DNA of 41,720 nt from a virus, in the IMG/VR virus record IMGVR_UViG_3300002132_000135, positions 1-41,720 of that record, one strand, 5' to 3'. The notes beneath the pieces were generated by a model, which saw only the letters and a list, made by a program, of their open reading frames with translations, made no database searches and was not told the DNA's origin. Positions within the stretch are counted from its first letter, which is position 1; every line of letters starts with the position of its first letter. Both the position numbers and the translations under genes were made by a program. Shown here one piece after another: positions 15,122 through 23,961 of the stretch.

Positions 15122-16848
15122 AAAGAGTTATTTTCACGACTTTTGACGATATATCAAATTCTAACAATCTCGATAACACGAATGAGTTGCTTGTAAAAGA
15201 ATATTTTGATCGTCTAATTCAAAACAAAAAAGACTATTCTGATAATATTGGAGTTAAGTTTATCTTTTATCATAATACGATGAAAGATTTTTTACTTACC
15301 GATGATTTAGAGTTTACAAAGGTAAACCTGTATAAGCATCATCTTATGGCCCAGCTTGCAGAAGAATACGACGAAGTCATGTATGTTGATATGGATGTTT
15401 TGTTTAATACTAACGAAAACGTATTTGAATCTTTAGACCTCAGCAAAGGTATTCACGTAAAAGACCAAGACGAAGACATACTTAATAAGAATATTGAAAC
15501 TTTGTTTTTGAAATCTAACGGACTACGTTCACCTACTTTAAAGTATCATATTACAAAAGATATGCTTGGTGGCAAAGACAATCACGTAATTAATACTGGA
15601 ATTATCATTGGAAAAAGCGAACATATTAAACAGATAAAATTCTCAGATAGATTGTCTGAAATGGTCGAGCTTGTTGAATCTATAAAGAAAAACAATACAA
15701 AACGAAAAGATACTTCTTATGTCCGCAGACATTATTATCCGAATAACGAAGCACTCTTTTCATATATTTTAGAAGAATATAGTATTCCTTATGTTTTGCT
15801 TGCTGATGAATGGCATACGATGTATTACGATAAGCCAGCCGATTATGTTGGATGCAAAGGAAAGATTATTCATTTTATCAATAAGAAATTTAATAGATTT
15901 TTCAATGATAAAACTAAATGTATATTTTCTTTATACGTAAAAATCGATGACGACAAATTAGATAATCCTCCAACCTCAAAAATTGAACCACTTGGTAATA
16001 AAAGCAAAAGAACACAGATTCAGTTTGAAAAACATTATGATGATCTTATAAAAGATAAACAGGAGTATGCTCAGAATATTGGAGCTGATTTTATATTATA
16101 TGAAAATGATGATAGATATCAAGAGTTTAAAAAAAGGTTTAGAAATCTATCAGAGTATGATGTAGTAAATTTATACAAGATTTACTGTTTAGACGAGTTA
16201 ACCAAGCAATATGATTTAGTTTGTTATCTAGATTTTGACGTTTATTGCAGAAGAAAAGATGTTGATATATTTGAAAATGTTCCTATGGAATACGCAATTG
16301 CTTGCCAATTTCAAACTAAAGATGAGTTAAAAATTACTAACACTATTCAGTATTTTAATTCTTTTATAGTTGATTTTAGGAACCCTCATTCTAAATATTG
16401 GAATACCCATGCGCTATTGACTGAAAAAGATTTAGATGGAGACTATCCAGTTTTTAACACAGGAATTATCGCCGCGTCTAGATATGTAATGGAAAAATTA
16501 GATTATTTCTCAGATATTGATGAAGTAATTAATACTATGACTGAGCTAAAAGAAGATGAGTTTTCAATGTATCCAGAAAACATACGTCTTTCTTTTGGAT
16601 ACGACAACGAAAGTATTTTTGCGTATAAATGTAAAGAGAATAACCTTCTAACTTCTAATCTTTGGAGTCCGTTATGGCATGGAAAGCGTTCTTTAAAGTA
16701 TGCCGAAGCATATGATAAATTTAATATAGAAAATACTTTAAGAGGAAAAATAGTAAAAAAAGAGTTTGACGCTTGGTGTATTGAAGAAGATCCAGTATTC
16801 GTACACTTTATTTCTAAACAATTTGGATTAGTATTTGATGAAAAATGA
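15118..16848 (+). CDS. Tandem double glycosyltransferase
   Basis: A 576-residue protein made of two copies of the same domain. DxD motifs occur at YVDMDVLFN (Asp91, Asp93) and YLDFDVYCR (Asp371, Asp373), exactly 280 residues apart. Other landmarks repeat too: KDYSDNIGVKFI and QEYAQNIGADFI before them, NTGIIIG (158-164) and NTGIIAAS after them, HFINKKF (251-257) and HFISKQF near the end. This is a GT8-like fold twice in one chain, so it may add two sugars in turn or polymerise. Both sets of metal-binding aspartates are intact. Confidence 0.85.
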   Translation: MKRVIFTTFDDISNSNNLDNTNELLVKEYFDRLIQNKKDYSDNIGVKFIFYHNTMKDFLLTDDLEFTKVNLYKHHLMAQLAEEYDEVMYVDMDVLFNTNENVFESLDLSKGIHVKDQDEDILNKNIETLFLKSNGLRSPTLKYHITKDMLGGKDNHVINTGIIIGKSEHIKQIKFSDRLSEMVELVESIKKNNTKRKDTSYVRRHYYPNNEALFSYILEEYSIPYVLLADEWHTMYYDKPADYVGCKGKIIHFINKKFNRFFNDKTKCIFSLYVKIDDDKLDNPPTSKIEPLGNKSKRTQIQFEKHYDDLIKDKQEYAQNIGADFILYENDDRYQEFKKRFRNLSEYDVVNLYKIYCLDELTKQYDLVCYLDFDVYCRRKDVDIFENVPMEYAIACQFQTKDELKITNTIQYFNSFIVDFRNPHSKYWNTHALLTEKDLDGDYPVFNTGIIAASRYVMEKLDYFSDIDEVINTMTELKEDEFSMYPENIRLSFGYDNESIFAYKCKENNLLTSNLWSPLWHGKRSLKYAEAYDKFNIENTLRGKIVKKEFDAWCIEEDPVFVHFISKQFGLVFDEK

Positions 16849-17572
16849 TCCGCACGAATGGAACATTGTTCCTGTTCCAATATATAAAGATGACTCTGTA
16901 TTTGACATAAAATTAAATCCAGTGAAAGGTGTGAAGCACCCATTTGAGTGCGATCTATATTCTGGTGTTAAAGACGTAATAGACTTTGAAAATAAAAAAG
17001 TACTTGATTACGGCGGTAGCTTTGGTAATCTTATAATAAGCAGCAATGGTAAAATTAAAGAAGAAAACTATACTTGTTTAGATGTAGATAATGTTGCACT
17101 TGAAATGGGAAGAAAAAGGTTTCCTCATTCTACTTGGCTTTATCATAATAGATATAACCCAATGTATAATTTTCAAGGTAATGATACTTTTTCGCATCAA
17201 CTAGAAACATATGATATAATTTTTGCGTATAGTGTTTTCACACATACTTCATATGAAGAATTTATTTGGACTATAGAAAAGCTTAAGCAATACTTAAATC
17301 CAAACGGCAGTATCTTTGTTACTGTTTGTTTGCAGCAAGATACGAGACTACTAGAATGGTATCGGTCACGAAGAATTGACGAATTTGGTAATCAAGATAA
17401 CTATGAACTTAATGATTCTTACATATGTATTACGGATAACATTCAATCAGAAATTATTCCAAATAATTGCAATAGACTGTTGACATTTTACGATGAAGAG
17501 TTTATAATGAAAATTGGAAAAGTGCATAAAGCAAAAATAGCACAGACACTTATAGAAATAGAGAAGCAATGA
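16838..17572 (+). CDS. Class I SAM-dependent methyltransferase
   Basis: A 244-residue methyltransferase. VLDYGGSFG (55-63) is motif I, CLDVDNVALE motif II, and YDIIFAYSVFTHTS motif IV, all in the order of the small-molecule methyltransferase families. The start at 16838 overlaps the previous gene by 11 bases. A perfect sigma70 promoter is embedded near its 3' end (17480-17508). It ends with a 4-base overlap to the next gene. Confidence 0.88.
   Translation: MKNDPHEWNIVPVPIYKDDSVFDIKLNPVKGVKHPFECDLYSGVKDVIDFENKKVLDYGGSFGNLIISSNGKIKEENYTCLDVDNVALEMGRKRFPHSTWLYHNRYNPMYNFQGNDTFSHQLETYDIIFAYSVFTHTSYEEFIWTIEKLKQYLNPNGSIFVTVCLQQDTRLLEWYRSRRIDEFGNQDNYELNDSYICITDNIQSEIIPNNCNRLLTFYDEEFIMKIGKVHKAKIAQTLIEIEKQ
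17480..17508 (+). promoter_or_regulatory. Intragenic consensus sigma70 promoter
   Basis: TTGACA (17480-17485), 17 bases, TATAAT (17503-17508), preceded by GACTG as in the intergenic early promoters. It lies in the 3' end of the methyltransferase gene and points toward the 2-oxoglutarate oxygenase and desaturase genes starting at 17569. Confidence 0.7.
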
Positions 17573-18021
17573 AAGTTAATATTGATCTTATCTTACTAGA
17601 ACTTGATTCGTATTTACCCGAATACCAGAATCAAATCTCGCTGCAGTGTGTAGAGGGAAATCCTGATCCGTTTTATGGAATTGGAAGAATAACTGATTTA
17701 GATCATGAAGAAAAAGATTTTGTTGAACCAATATTTAAAGATTTAGCATATACAAACACAATTATTAAAAAGCTAGGAATGTATAGAACAAGAGTTATGC
17801 GCATGCCGCCACAGACTTGTTACACTTACCACCGAGATTATACTCAACGCATGCACATTCCTTTGATTACAAACGAAAGATGCTTTTTCGTAATTGATGA
17901 TGAAGTTTCACGTTACCCGGCTGATGGCAGCTACTACTTAATAAATACTACAAAGAAGCATACATTTGTTAATGCTTCAACAGAATATAGAATACATATT
18001 GTTGGGTGTATAAATGGCTGA
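17569..18021 (+). CDS. Aspartyl/asparaginyl hydroxylase-like oxygenase
   Basis: A 150-residue protein with the double-stranded beta-helix signature: His88-x-Asp90 (YTYHRDYTQ), HIPLIT (96-101), a distal His131 (TKKHTFVNAS) and an Arg in RIHIVG (Arg141) to bind 2-oxoglutarate. It is shorter than most family members but keeps the iron triad. It would hydroxylate a protein or small molecule using Fe(II), O2 and 2-oxoglutarate. A larger paralogue of the same design is at 23954. Confidence 0.78.
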   Translation: MKVNIDLILLELDSYLPEYQNQISLQCVEGNPDPFYGIGRITDLDHEEKDFVEPIFKDLAYTNTIIKKLGMYRTRVMRMPPQTCYTYHRDYTQRMHIPLITNERCFFVIDDEVSRYPADGSYYLINTTKKHTFVNASTEYRIHIVGCING

Positions 18022-18661
18022 ATCGTTATTAATATTAATATCAATAGTAATAGGAATAATTTGGAGTCAAATTATTTCTCATTGGGGTGCAAGCATCTTA
18101 TTGCACCGTTACTATTGCCATAAACAATTTGAAGTTCCAGTTTGGTTTGAAGTTATTGGTCTTTATATGCTTATGGTTGCTGTAATTAGAACACCAATTG
18201 GATGGATTGCAAGTCATAGAATGCATCATCACCATTCAGATGGACCAGAGGATCCACACGCGGTAAAACATGTTGGATTCTGGAAAGTACTTTTAACCAC
18301 TTGGGATATTCCAAATATTCCCGTCCGTTATGCAAAAGATTTATATGCGAATCCTCGTCTTGTTTTTTGTCACAAATATTGGAAGCATATCTGGGTAGCA
18401 AATTGGGTTATAAGTTTCTTAATTAGTCCTTACTTCTTCGTAGCGTTTGCCTTAGTACCGTTTGTATTTGCAAAAATTGGGTTTGGTTTACTTAACACCG
18501 TTGGACATAAAACCGAAGGTGGTGCTAATGTTCCTTGGCTTAACTTGTTTATTGCCGGAGAAGGTTATCATAAAGAACACCATTATGATTCTAAAAAAAT
18601 TAGATTACACAAATATGATACTGCGGGCTGGATAGCAGAAAAGCTTTTCACCAGAGGATAA
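18014..18661 (+). CDS. Membrane fatty-acid desaturase (short form)
   Basis: A 215-residue desaturase with all three histidine boxes: HRYYCH (31-36), HRMHH (68-72) and HKEHH (186-190). Hydrophobic segments flank them (about 3-25, 45-62, 128-160). This is the stearoyl-CoA-type delta-9 desaturase family, which puts a cis double bond into an acyl chain at a di-iron centre. It needs an electron donor such as ferredoxin or rubredoxin; the phage encodes a ferredoxin at 31797. It overlaps the upstream gene by 8 bases. Confidence 0.9.
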   Translation: MAESLLILISIVIGIIWSQIISHWGASILLHRYYCHKQFEVPVWFEVIGLYMLMVAVIRTPIGWIASHRMHHHHSDGPEDPHAVKHVGFWKVLLTTWDIPNIPVRYAKDLYANPRLVFCHKYWKHIWVANWVISFLISPYFFVAFALVPFVFAKIGFGLLNTVGHKTEGGANVPWLNLFIAGEGYHKEHHYDSKKIRLHKYDTAGWIAEKLFTRG

Positions 18662-18668
18662 AATTGTT

Positions 18669-20324
18669 ATGAAAATACAACTGGGATCTTTTAGTATTCC
18701 ACGAAGTTTGCCGTATATACCATACAGCGCAGCTTTGTTAGAATCCTATATTAAAAATAGCGAAGATCCGCCCGAATGCGAGTTCATAGATCCTATCTAT
18801 GAATATAACGATATGCTAAGCACGGAAGCAGATATTATAGGATTAACTGCTTATGTTTGGAGCCAAGATCATGTTGATAAAATCGCCGAAGAACATAAAA
18901 AGAAAAATCCAAATTGCATAATCATTTACGGCGGACCAAATATTCCTGTCTCTCCAGTAGAGTGGTTAGAATACGAAGGAGAAAGACCGTGGGTAGATGT
19001 TTTTGTTGCTGGATCTGGTGAAGAAGTATTTTTACAATTACTTCGCGAATATCCTAAGTTCACACAAAAGTGGTACAAGCTTAATAAAACTAACAAGTAC
19101 AAATATGGCACACCAATTCCATATTTAGATGGCACGCTTGATAAGTTCTTAAATAATACAGAAAAGAAATTTGTTGCCGTATTGGAAACCAACAGAGGCT
19201 GCCCATTTAAGTGCGCGTATTGTGACTGGGGTGATGCTACTGGTAGTGTCGTAAGTAAATATGATGACGATGTAAACTATAAAACAATCAGTAAAATTCT
19301 GTCTAGTACTGCTATGTCAGGTGTTAAAATTATTGATGCCAACTGGGGCATGTATGAACGTGATCTTGACATGACAAAATATATGCGAGATTATAAGCGT
19401 CCTGAAGTATTCATTAGTCTTTGCGGTACTGCTAAAAACAGTATTAAATACGTTCCTGAGATTAGTAAGATATTCTTTAAAGATAATTTTGGTGCCGAGA
19501 ACGGTCATTGGACTCCTTTAAAACTAGGTATTCAAAGTTGGAGCCTTAAGACTCTTGCTTACAACGATCGTAGTAATATCAAAACGGAGCAGTTAGAATA
19601 CTTACTAAATTACTATAAGGAACACGACATTCCGTATCACTCAGAGCTCATTCTAGGGCTTCCAGGTGAAACTCCTGAGAGTTGGTTATATACATTGGAT
19701 AAAGACTTTGGGCACGGTGTGGAGACACAGGCTTTCCACGCGCTGGAAGCTGTTCCAAATATGCCACTACTTTTAAAGCATAAGTTAGAGTACAAGTTAA
19801 GTGTACATCACGCATTTGCAACAAGAGATAACATTTACCAAACAACAAACCAGTTCTTCCATAGAAATAGAAACAAAGTGTTTGATGATTTTGTAACTGA
19901 TCGTGATAAAACAAAAATTGTAAGAAAAGATCTTATTAATAGTTGTTTTAGTTTTACTACTGACGAGCTATTAACAATGTATGATTACACATGGTGGATG
20001 AATACGTTTAATAACACAAAGATGCTATCTGATATTAAAACACCAAGTGTGGAAATTATTGCATTCTTTGATAACTTAGATAACACACCATTCTGGAAAG
20101 CTCGAGTTGAAGAGCACCGTGCTCATTGGCGTGAAGCTATGATTGACGGCAAGATTCGTAGTACAGGTGCTATTAGATACTGGTTCCATACCATTTTTAG
20201 ATCTGACGAACTTATGCATGTTGCAGAAAACTTTGAACAAGCCCAAGATGAACTTGGCAGAAAACTTACACCATTTAAAAAATCACTGAGAGTTTATGAT
20301 TATGAATATTCCGTTCTTAAATAA
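18669..20324 (+). CDS. Radical SAM enzyme with B12-binding-like N-terminus
   Basis: A 551-residue protein. Residues about 1-130 have a Rossmann-type fold resembling cobalamin-binding domains (ADIIGLTAYVWS, IIIYGGPNIPVSP, VDVFVAGSGEEVF), but the DxHxxG cobalamin-ligand motif is not seen. The radical SAM motif is Cys178-x3-Cys182-x2-Cys185 (NRGCPFKCAYCDWG), and LILGLPGETPESW matches the later barrel strand. Related enzymes include BchE-like cyclases and radical methyltransferases. Eight bases separate it from the desaturase. Substrate unknown. Confidence 0.88.
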   Translation: MKIQLGSFSIPRSLPYIPYSAALLESYIKNSEDPPECEFIDPIYEYNDMLSTEADIIGLTAYVWSQDHVDKIAEEHKKKNPNCIIIYGGPNIPVSPVEWLEYEGERPWVDVFVAGSGEEVFLQLLREYPKFTQKWYKLNKTNKYKYGTPIPYLDGTLDKFLNNTEKKFVAVLETNRGCPFKCAYCDWGDATGSVVSKYDDDVNYKTISKILSSTAMSGVKIIDANWGMYERDLDMTKYMRDYKRPEVFISLCGTAKNSIKYVPEISKIFFKDNFGAENGHWTPLKLGIQSWSLKTLAYNDRSNIKTEQLEYLLNYYKEHDIPYHSELILGLPGETPESWLYTLDKDFGHGVETQAFHALEAVPNMPLLLKHKLEYKLSVHHAFATRDNIYQTTNQFFHRNRNKVFDDFVTDRDKTKIVRKDLINSCFSFTTDELLTMYDYTWWMNTFNNTKMLSDIKTPSVEIIAFFDNLDNTPFWKARVEEHRAHWREAMIDGKIRSTGAIRYWFHTIFRSDELMHVAENFEQAQDELGRKLTPFKKSLRVYDYEYSVLK

Positions 20325-21018
20325 GCCAGTTGTAAAATTCCATAGCGAATCCACTCTTATTACTGATGAGTACCCAATTTACCCTGCTAAAGAGTATAAG
20401 CGCAAATGGGTTAAAAACTGTGCTCTAGCATTTCAAAAATATAAAAAAGTAATAGATGGAAGATCTTCTCTTATCACTGCAGCTAAATGTCCAGGCATGC
20501 GTGATGTTATGGAATCAGGATATATTGTAACAACATGGCATGATTTTACTATTGAAACCAGCGAAGAGAAATACGAAATATTTTATCCAACTTATTTTGA
20601 TGAATTCATAAAGCCATTAAATTTATCGCATCCAAAGATTACGACATTTGATACTAAATCAAATCCAATGAAGATTCCAACTGGAAGCAATTACGATCAA
20701 ATCTTTAAAATTTTCATTCCATATAGCTTTGATATTCCAAAGGGATATGAATTATTGATAATGCCTATTCAATATGATGACGATCCGAAGTTTAGTGCTT
20801 GTTATGGCAAGTGTGATGGATTCCAATCTGATTTTAATATTCATATTTTCTGGCATACTAAAAACGGAAGAGTTACAATCCCAGCTGGTACACCACTGTG
20901 CCAGCTAGTTCCAATTAAAAAATCTAATATTTCTTTAGAAATAAAAGAAGCTACACCAAGTATACTTAAGAAAGCAAAAGCAAAGCTGTTTCATAAGATG
21001 ACAAGGTTTATACTATGA
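20302..21018 (+). CDS. Hypothetical protein, possibly DUF6065-like
   Basis: A 238-residue protein. Segments such as KCPGMRDVMESGYIVTTWHDF and GRVTIPAGTPLCQLVPI suggest a beta-rich, cupin-like fold, and the wording recalls the DUF6065 family of phage proteins; I hold that loosely. Start at 20302 or 20296, both overlapping the radical SAM gene. It lies in the middle of the enzyme cluster and is joined to the next gene by a 4-base overlap. Confidence 0.5.
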   Translation: MNIPFLNKPVVKFHSESTLITDEYPIYPAKEYKRKWVKNCALAFQKYKKVIDGRSSLITAAKCPGMRDVMESGYIVTTWHDFTIETSEEKYEIFYPTYFDEFIKPLNLSHPKITTFDTKSNPMKIPTGSNYDQIFKIFIPYSFDIPKGYELLIMPIQYDDDPKFSACYGKCDGFQSDFNIHIFWHTKNGRVTIPAGTPLCQLVPIKKSNISLEIKEATPSILKKAKAKLFHKMTRFIL

Positions 21019-21623
21019 TAACTAATGGTTACAATGGATATCCGCCTCTTACATTGTTTACAAAGTTGAATTATCCATCACGTACTTTTACGACTACTGA
21101 ACCATCTAAAGAAATAGAAATAATATTTAATAAAGTTGCTGTATCAGGAAAGGCTAGATCTAAAAATTATAAGATGGATGAGTACCTTATACATAACACG
21201 CTTGCTTACACAGTGACAATGATAGAAGATAGACCTGTGCTTGCATCTTTAGTTTGGTCGCGACCAATGTACAACGGAATCGCAAGGTTATGTACACGTT
21301 ACTGCATTGACCCAGATTTCTCATTAGTTAATTTTGGCAAAGGTACTGATGGTATGCGATTAGATACAATGGATCATATCATACAACAAATAGATATATG
21401 TAAAAAATTAGGATATAACGATTTCTTTATTGGAAGAGAAGATTGGAAATCAAAAGGTAGAAGAACAAGAAAAATAGCAAAGCAAATGAGCATATATACT
21501 GGTATAGAATGGAAAGTATCAAATGACGAAGTTTTAGTAAGCACTACACCAGAAGATGACCAAAGCTGGCAATATATAATATACAACAACAGGAAAGATT
21601 TTGACTATGAAAATGAGCTCTAA
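21015..21623 (+). CDS. Hypothetical protein, possibly acyltransferase-like
   Basis: A 202-residue protein. LARLCTRYCIDPDF and GTDGMRLDTMDHIIQQIDICKKLGYNDFFIGRE have the strand-helix rhythm of a GNAT-type acyltransferase, but no acetyl-CoA loop can be named. It overlaps the upstream gene by 4 bases and the TauD-like gene by 17. Conserved-looking member of the cluster without a safe function. Confidence 0.5.
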   Translation: MITNGYNGYPPLTLFTKLNYPSRTFTTTEPSKEIEIIFNKVAVSGKARSKNYKMDEYLIHNTLAYTVTMIEDRPVLASLVWSRPMYNGIARLCTRYCIDPDFSLVNFGKGTDGMRLDTMDHIIQQIDICKKLGYNDFFIGREDWKSKGRRTRKIAKQMSIYTGIEWKVSNDEVLVSTTPEDDQSWQYIIYNNRKDFDYENEL

Positions 21624-22641
21624 ACACCCTTACGCCGTCTATATTGATGATGTAGACTTCGATGAAATGACTGATGATCTGTGGATGGAAATTGGCAAAA
21701 TCCACATGAAAAACTTGGTTACAATTATTCGTAATTGTAACGTAAAACATAAAGATATTTCTAAATGGACAAAAAAGTGGGGTCCTAGTCGTTACAGTGG
21801 TATGTACTTTCTTTCTTTACATTATCCAGAATACTCTGCAAAAGAAATCATTATAATGGCACTAAAGGACAATCCTAAAATTGCTCCTGCACATTGTGAT
21901 CTTGTAAAGAATAGATTTAAAACTAAAGGTCCTTCTGGTACACAACGTGTTACTGATATGCGTGATAAGCGCGGCGATCACACCGGCATTTTTCCAGATG
22001 GCGAATTGAAATGGCATTCTAATGAAGCGGGAAACCATGTCTTTGCGCCAAGCGTTGCTCTATTAGGTGTACAAAACATGGAAGGTTCTTCGACAGGATT
22101 TCTTGAAACAGCTACTTATTACGAAAATTTATCAGAGTCATTTAGATCAGAACTCAATGATATGATAGTAATTCATAGACATAAGCCAGGAATGCTACAT
22201 GTTAAAGATCTTAAAGATCAAGAAGAAATGATGCGGTTGAATATGAACCCTGAACCAGAAAGTTATCTGCCTATGGTAATTCAAAGTCCGGGTGGAATCA
22301 AAGGTTTGCATTATTCTATTAATACTGTCGATGGTATTGTTGGTATGTCTAAAGAAGAAAGCGGCAAGCTTTTTGAAAAAATTAATAAAGAACTTATGCA
22401 GTATGCTTGGGATCATTGGTATGAAAACGATAATGATTGGTTATTCTTCGATAACAGTATTACTAATCATCGCCGTCTTGGAGAAGTAAACAACAGACTT
22501 GGTCTAAGAATTCAGCATGGATATGAAAACATTCAAATTAAAAACTACAATCCATACTTCCAAGAAGAGCACTCTAAAATTTATGACGATAGATTAGCAG
22601 CACTATATAAATTCACAAAGGATAACTTTAATGAAGATTAA
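21607..22641 (+). CDS. TauD/TfdA-like oxygenase with altered iron triad
   Basis: A 344-residue protein. The region KWHSNEAGNHVFAPSVALLG (about 136-155) matches the metal-binding strand of TauD-family 2-oxoglutarate dioxygenases, and DNSITNHRRLG (about 282-292, His288) the distal histidine and following arginines. The usual H-x-D is His137-Ser-Asn139 here, with Glu140 next. The enzyme may bind iron through Asn or Glu, or have a changed reaction. The start at 21607 has AGGAAAG upstream; it overlaps the next desaturase by 11 bases. Confidence 0.75.
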   Translation: MKMSSKHPYAVYIDDVDFDEMTDDLWMEIGKIHMKNLVTIIRNCNVKHKDISKWTKKWGPSRYSGMYFLSLHYPEYSAKEIIIMALKDNPKIAPAHCDLVKNRFKTKGPSGTQRVTDMRDKRGDHTGIFPDGELKWHSNEAGNHVFAPSVALLGVQNMEGSSTGFLETATYYENLSESFRSELNDMIVIHRHKPGMLHVKDLKDQEEMMRLNMNPEPESYLPMVIQSPGGIKGLHYSINTVDGIVGMSKEESGKLFEKINKELMQYAWDHWYENDNDWLFFDNSITNHRRLGEVNNRLGLRIQHGYENIQIKNYNPYFQEEHSKIYDDRLAALYKFTKDNFNED

Positions 22642-23410
22642 AGCATACCACAGTTTTAAACTAGTAAAATCTATCCATTACCTTGCGTGGCTTTCTATTC
22701 CGTTTGTTCTTGTCTTTCCATCAACTTTTAGTTTGCCGGCATTTTTAATTGGATTAGTACTGCTGACTTCTTTGGGGTCAAGTGCAGCCTTGCATAGATA
22801 TTTTTGTCATCAATCATTTAAGACCGGCAAAATAAGGCATTGGATTCTTGCTTTGCTTGGCACTCTTTCTACACAGGGTTCTATTTCTCATTGGGTACCA
22901 TACCACAGGTCTCATCATAAAAACTCTGATACTGAAGATGATCCAATCTCGCCAACATTTGTAGGATTTTGGAAAGCCTTTCATGCCATTCAAGATCTTG
23001 GAAGCTATAAGGATATAAAGACTCGTGATATTGTAATTATGATGAGAGATCCTGCAGTAAAATTCTTTTATGATTGGTATTGGCCAAATATTATTCTTTA
23101 TGTTGTTATTCTTGGGTTGATTAATCCAATACTCATACTTAATATGTATTTTCTACCAATTTTTATGGTTCGATTTGTTTTTGGATTACAAAATACTTTT
23201 GGGCATGGTGTACCCGTGTTTGATGGTTATAAAAATCACGCAACAAAAGACAACAGCTATAATAGTGTATTTGTTAATATGATTACTTTTTGTCTTGGTG
23301 AAACTCTTCATAACAATCACCACCATAATCCGGGTAAATATAGTTATAAAGAACATTGGTGGGAATTAGATTTAACTGGGTTTTTAATTGAAAAAGTGTT
23401 TATAAAATGA
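22631..23410 (+). CDS. Membrane fatty-acid desaturase
   Basis: A 259-residue second desaturase. Histidine boxes: HRYFCH (55-60), HRSHH (92-96) and HNNHH (227-231). Hydrophobic segments at about 18-50, 68-85 and 152-190 give the usual four-pass layout. It differs enough from the 215-residue enzyme at 18014 that the two probably act on different chains or positions. The next gene overlaps by 4 bases. Confidence 0.92.
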   Translation: MKIKAYHSFKLVKSIHYLAWLSIPFVLVFPSTFSLPAFLIGLVLLTSLGSSAALHRYFCHQSFKTGKIRHWILALLGTLSTQGSISHWVPYHRSHHKNSDTEDDPISPTFVGFWKAFHAIQDLGSYKDIKTRDIVIMMRDPAVKFFYDWYWPNIILYVVILGLINPILILNMYFLPIFMVRFVFGLQNTFGHGVPVFDGYKNHATKDNSYNSVFVNMITFCLGETLHNNHHHNPGKYSYKEHWWELDLTGFLIEKVFIK

Positions 23411-23961
23411 AAGTCTTTATAACAGGACATACAAGTGGAATTGGTTTAGCAACTTTTGTATTATTAAAAGAGCAAGGTTACAATGTAATTGGTGGAAGCC
23501 GAAGAACTGGTTTTGATATATCTGATGAAAGGCTTTATTCTCAAATTTTTGATTGTGATGTATTCATTAATAATTCATATCATAAAACCGGTCAACTAAA
23601 CATATTAGAAGCAGTGTACAACGAATGGCAAAATAAAAGCAAAACGATAATAAATATAGGTAGTTGGGGTAAAGATAACCAACAGGGTAGACCACTAACT
23701 CGTTTGAACTATAACGTAGCTAAGAAAGCTTTAGAGACATACAGCTTTTGGATTGCAGAAAATGATTTAGTTTGTCGCAGTATGGTTTACAATCCTGGAT
23801 TTGTAGATACTCCATTGGCTCGGAAAGGCTGCGAAGATTGGCCTAAAGAAAAGATAGAAGAAGTATTGAAACGTATAATGGATCCTAAAGAATGTGCAAA
23901 GACTATTATTTTTATGATTCAAAACAAATATAAATTTAGAGAGATTACACATCATGCTTAA
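23407..23961 (+). CDS. Short-chain dehydrogenase/reductase
   Basis: A 184-residue SDR. The nucleotide-binding TGHTSGIG is at 6-13, a catalytic serine in INIGSWG (Ser86) and YNVAK at 102-106 (Tyr102, Lys106), followed by NPGFVDTP. It is shorter than the typical 250 residues, lacking part of the substrate lid. It would reduce or oxidise a carbonyl or hydroxyl group with NAD(P)H in the cluster's pathway. Confidence 0.9.
   Translation: MKVFITGHTSGIGLATFVLLKEQGYNVIGGSRRTGFDISDERLYSQIFDCDVFINNSYHKTGQLNILEAVYNEWQNKSKTIINIGSWGKDNQQGRPLTRLNYNVAKKALETYSFWIAENDLVCRSMVYNPGFVDTPLARKGCEDWPKEKIEEVLKRIMDPKECAKTIIFMIQNKYKFREITHHA

Noticed and set aside
19366-19394. TTGACA-N17-GATTAT inside the radical SAM gene
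   Set aside because: The -10 matches only four of six bases and it is within coding sequence.
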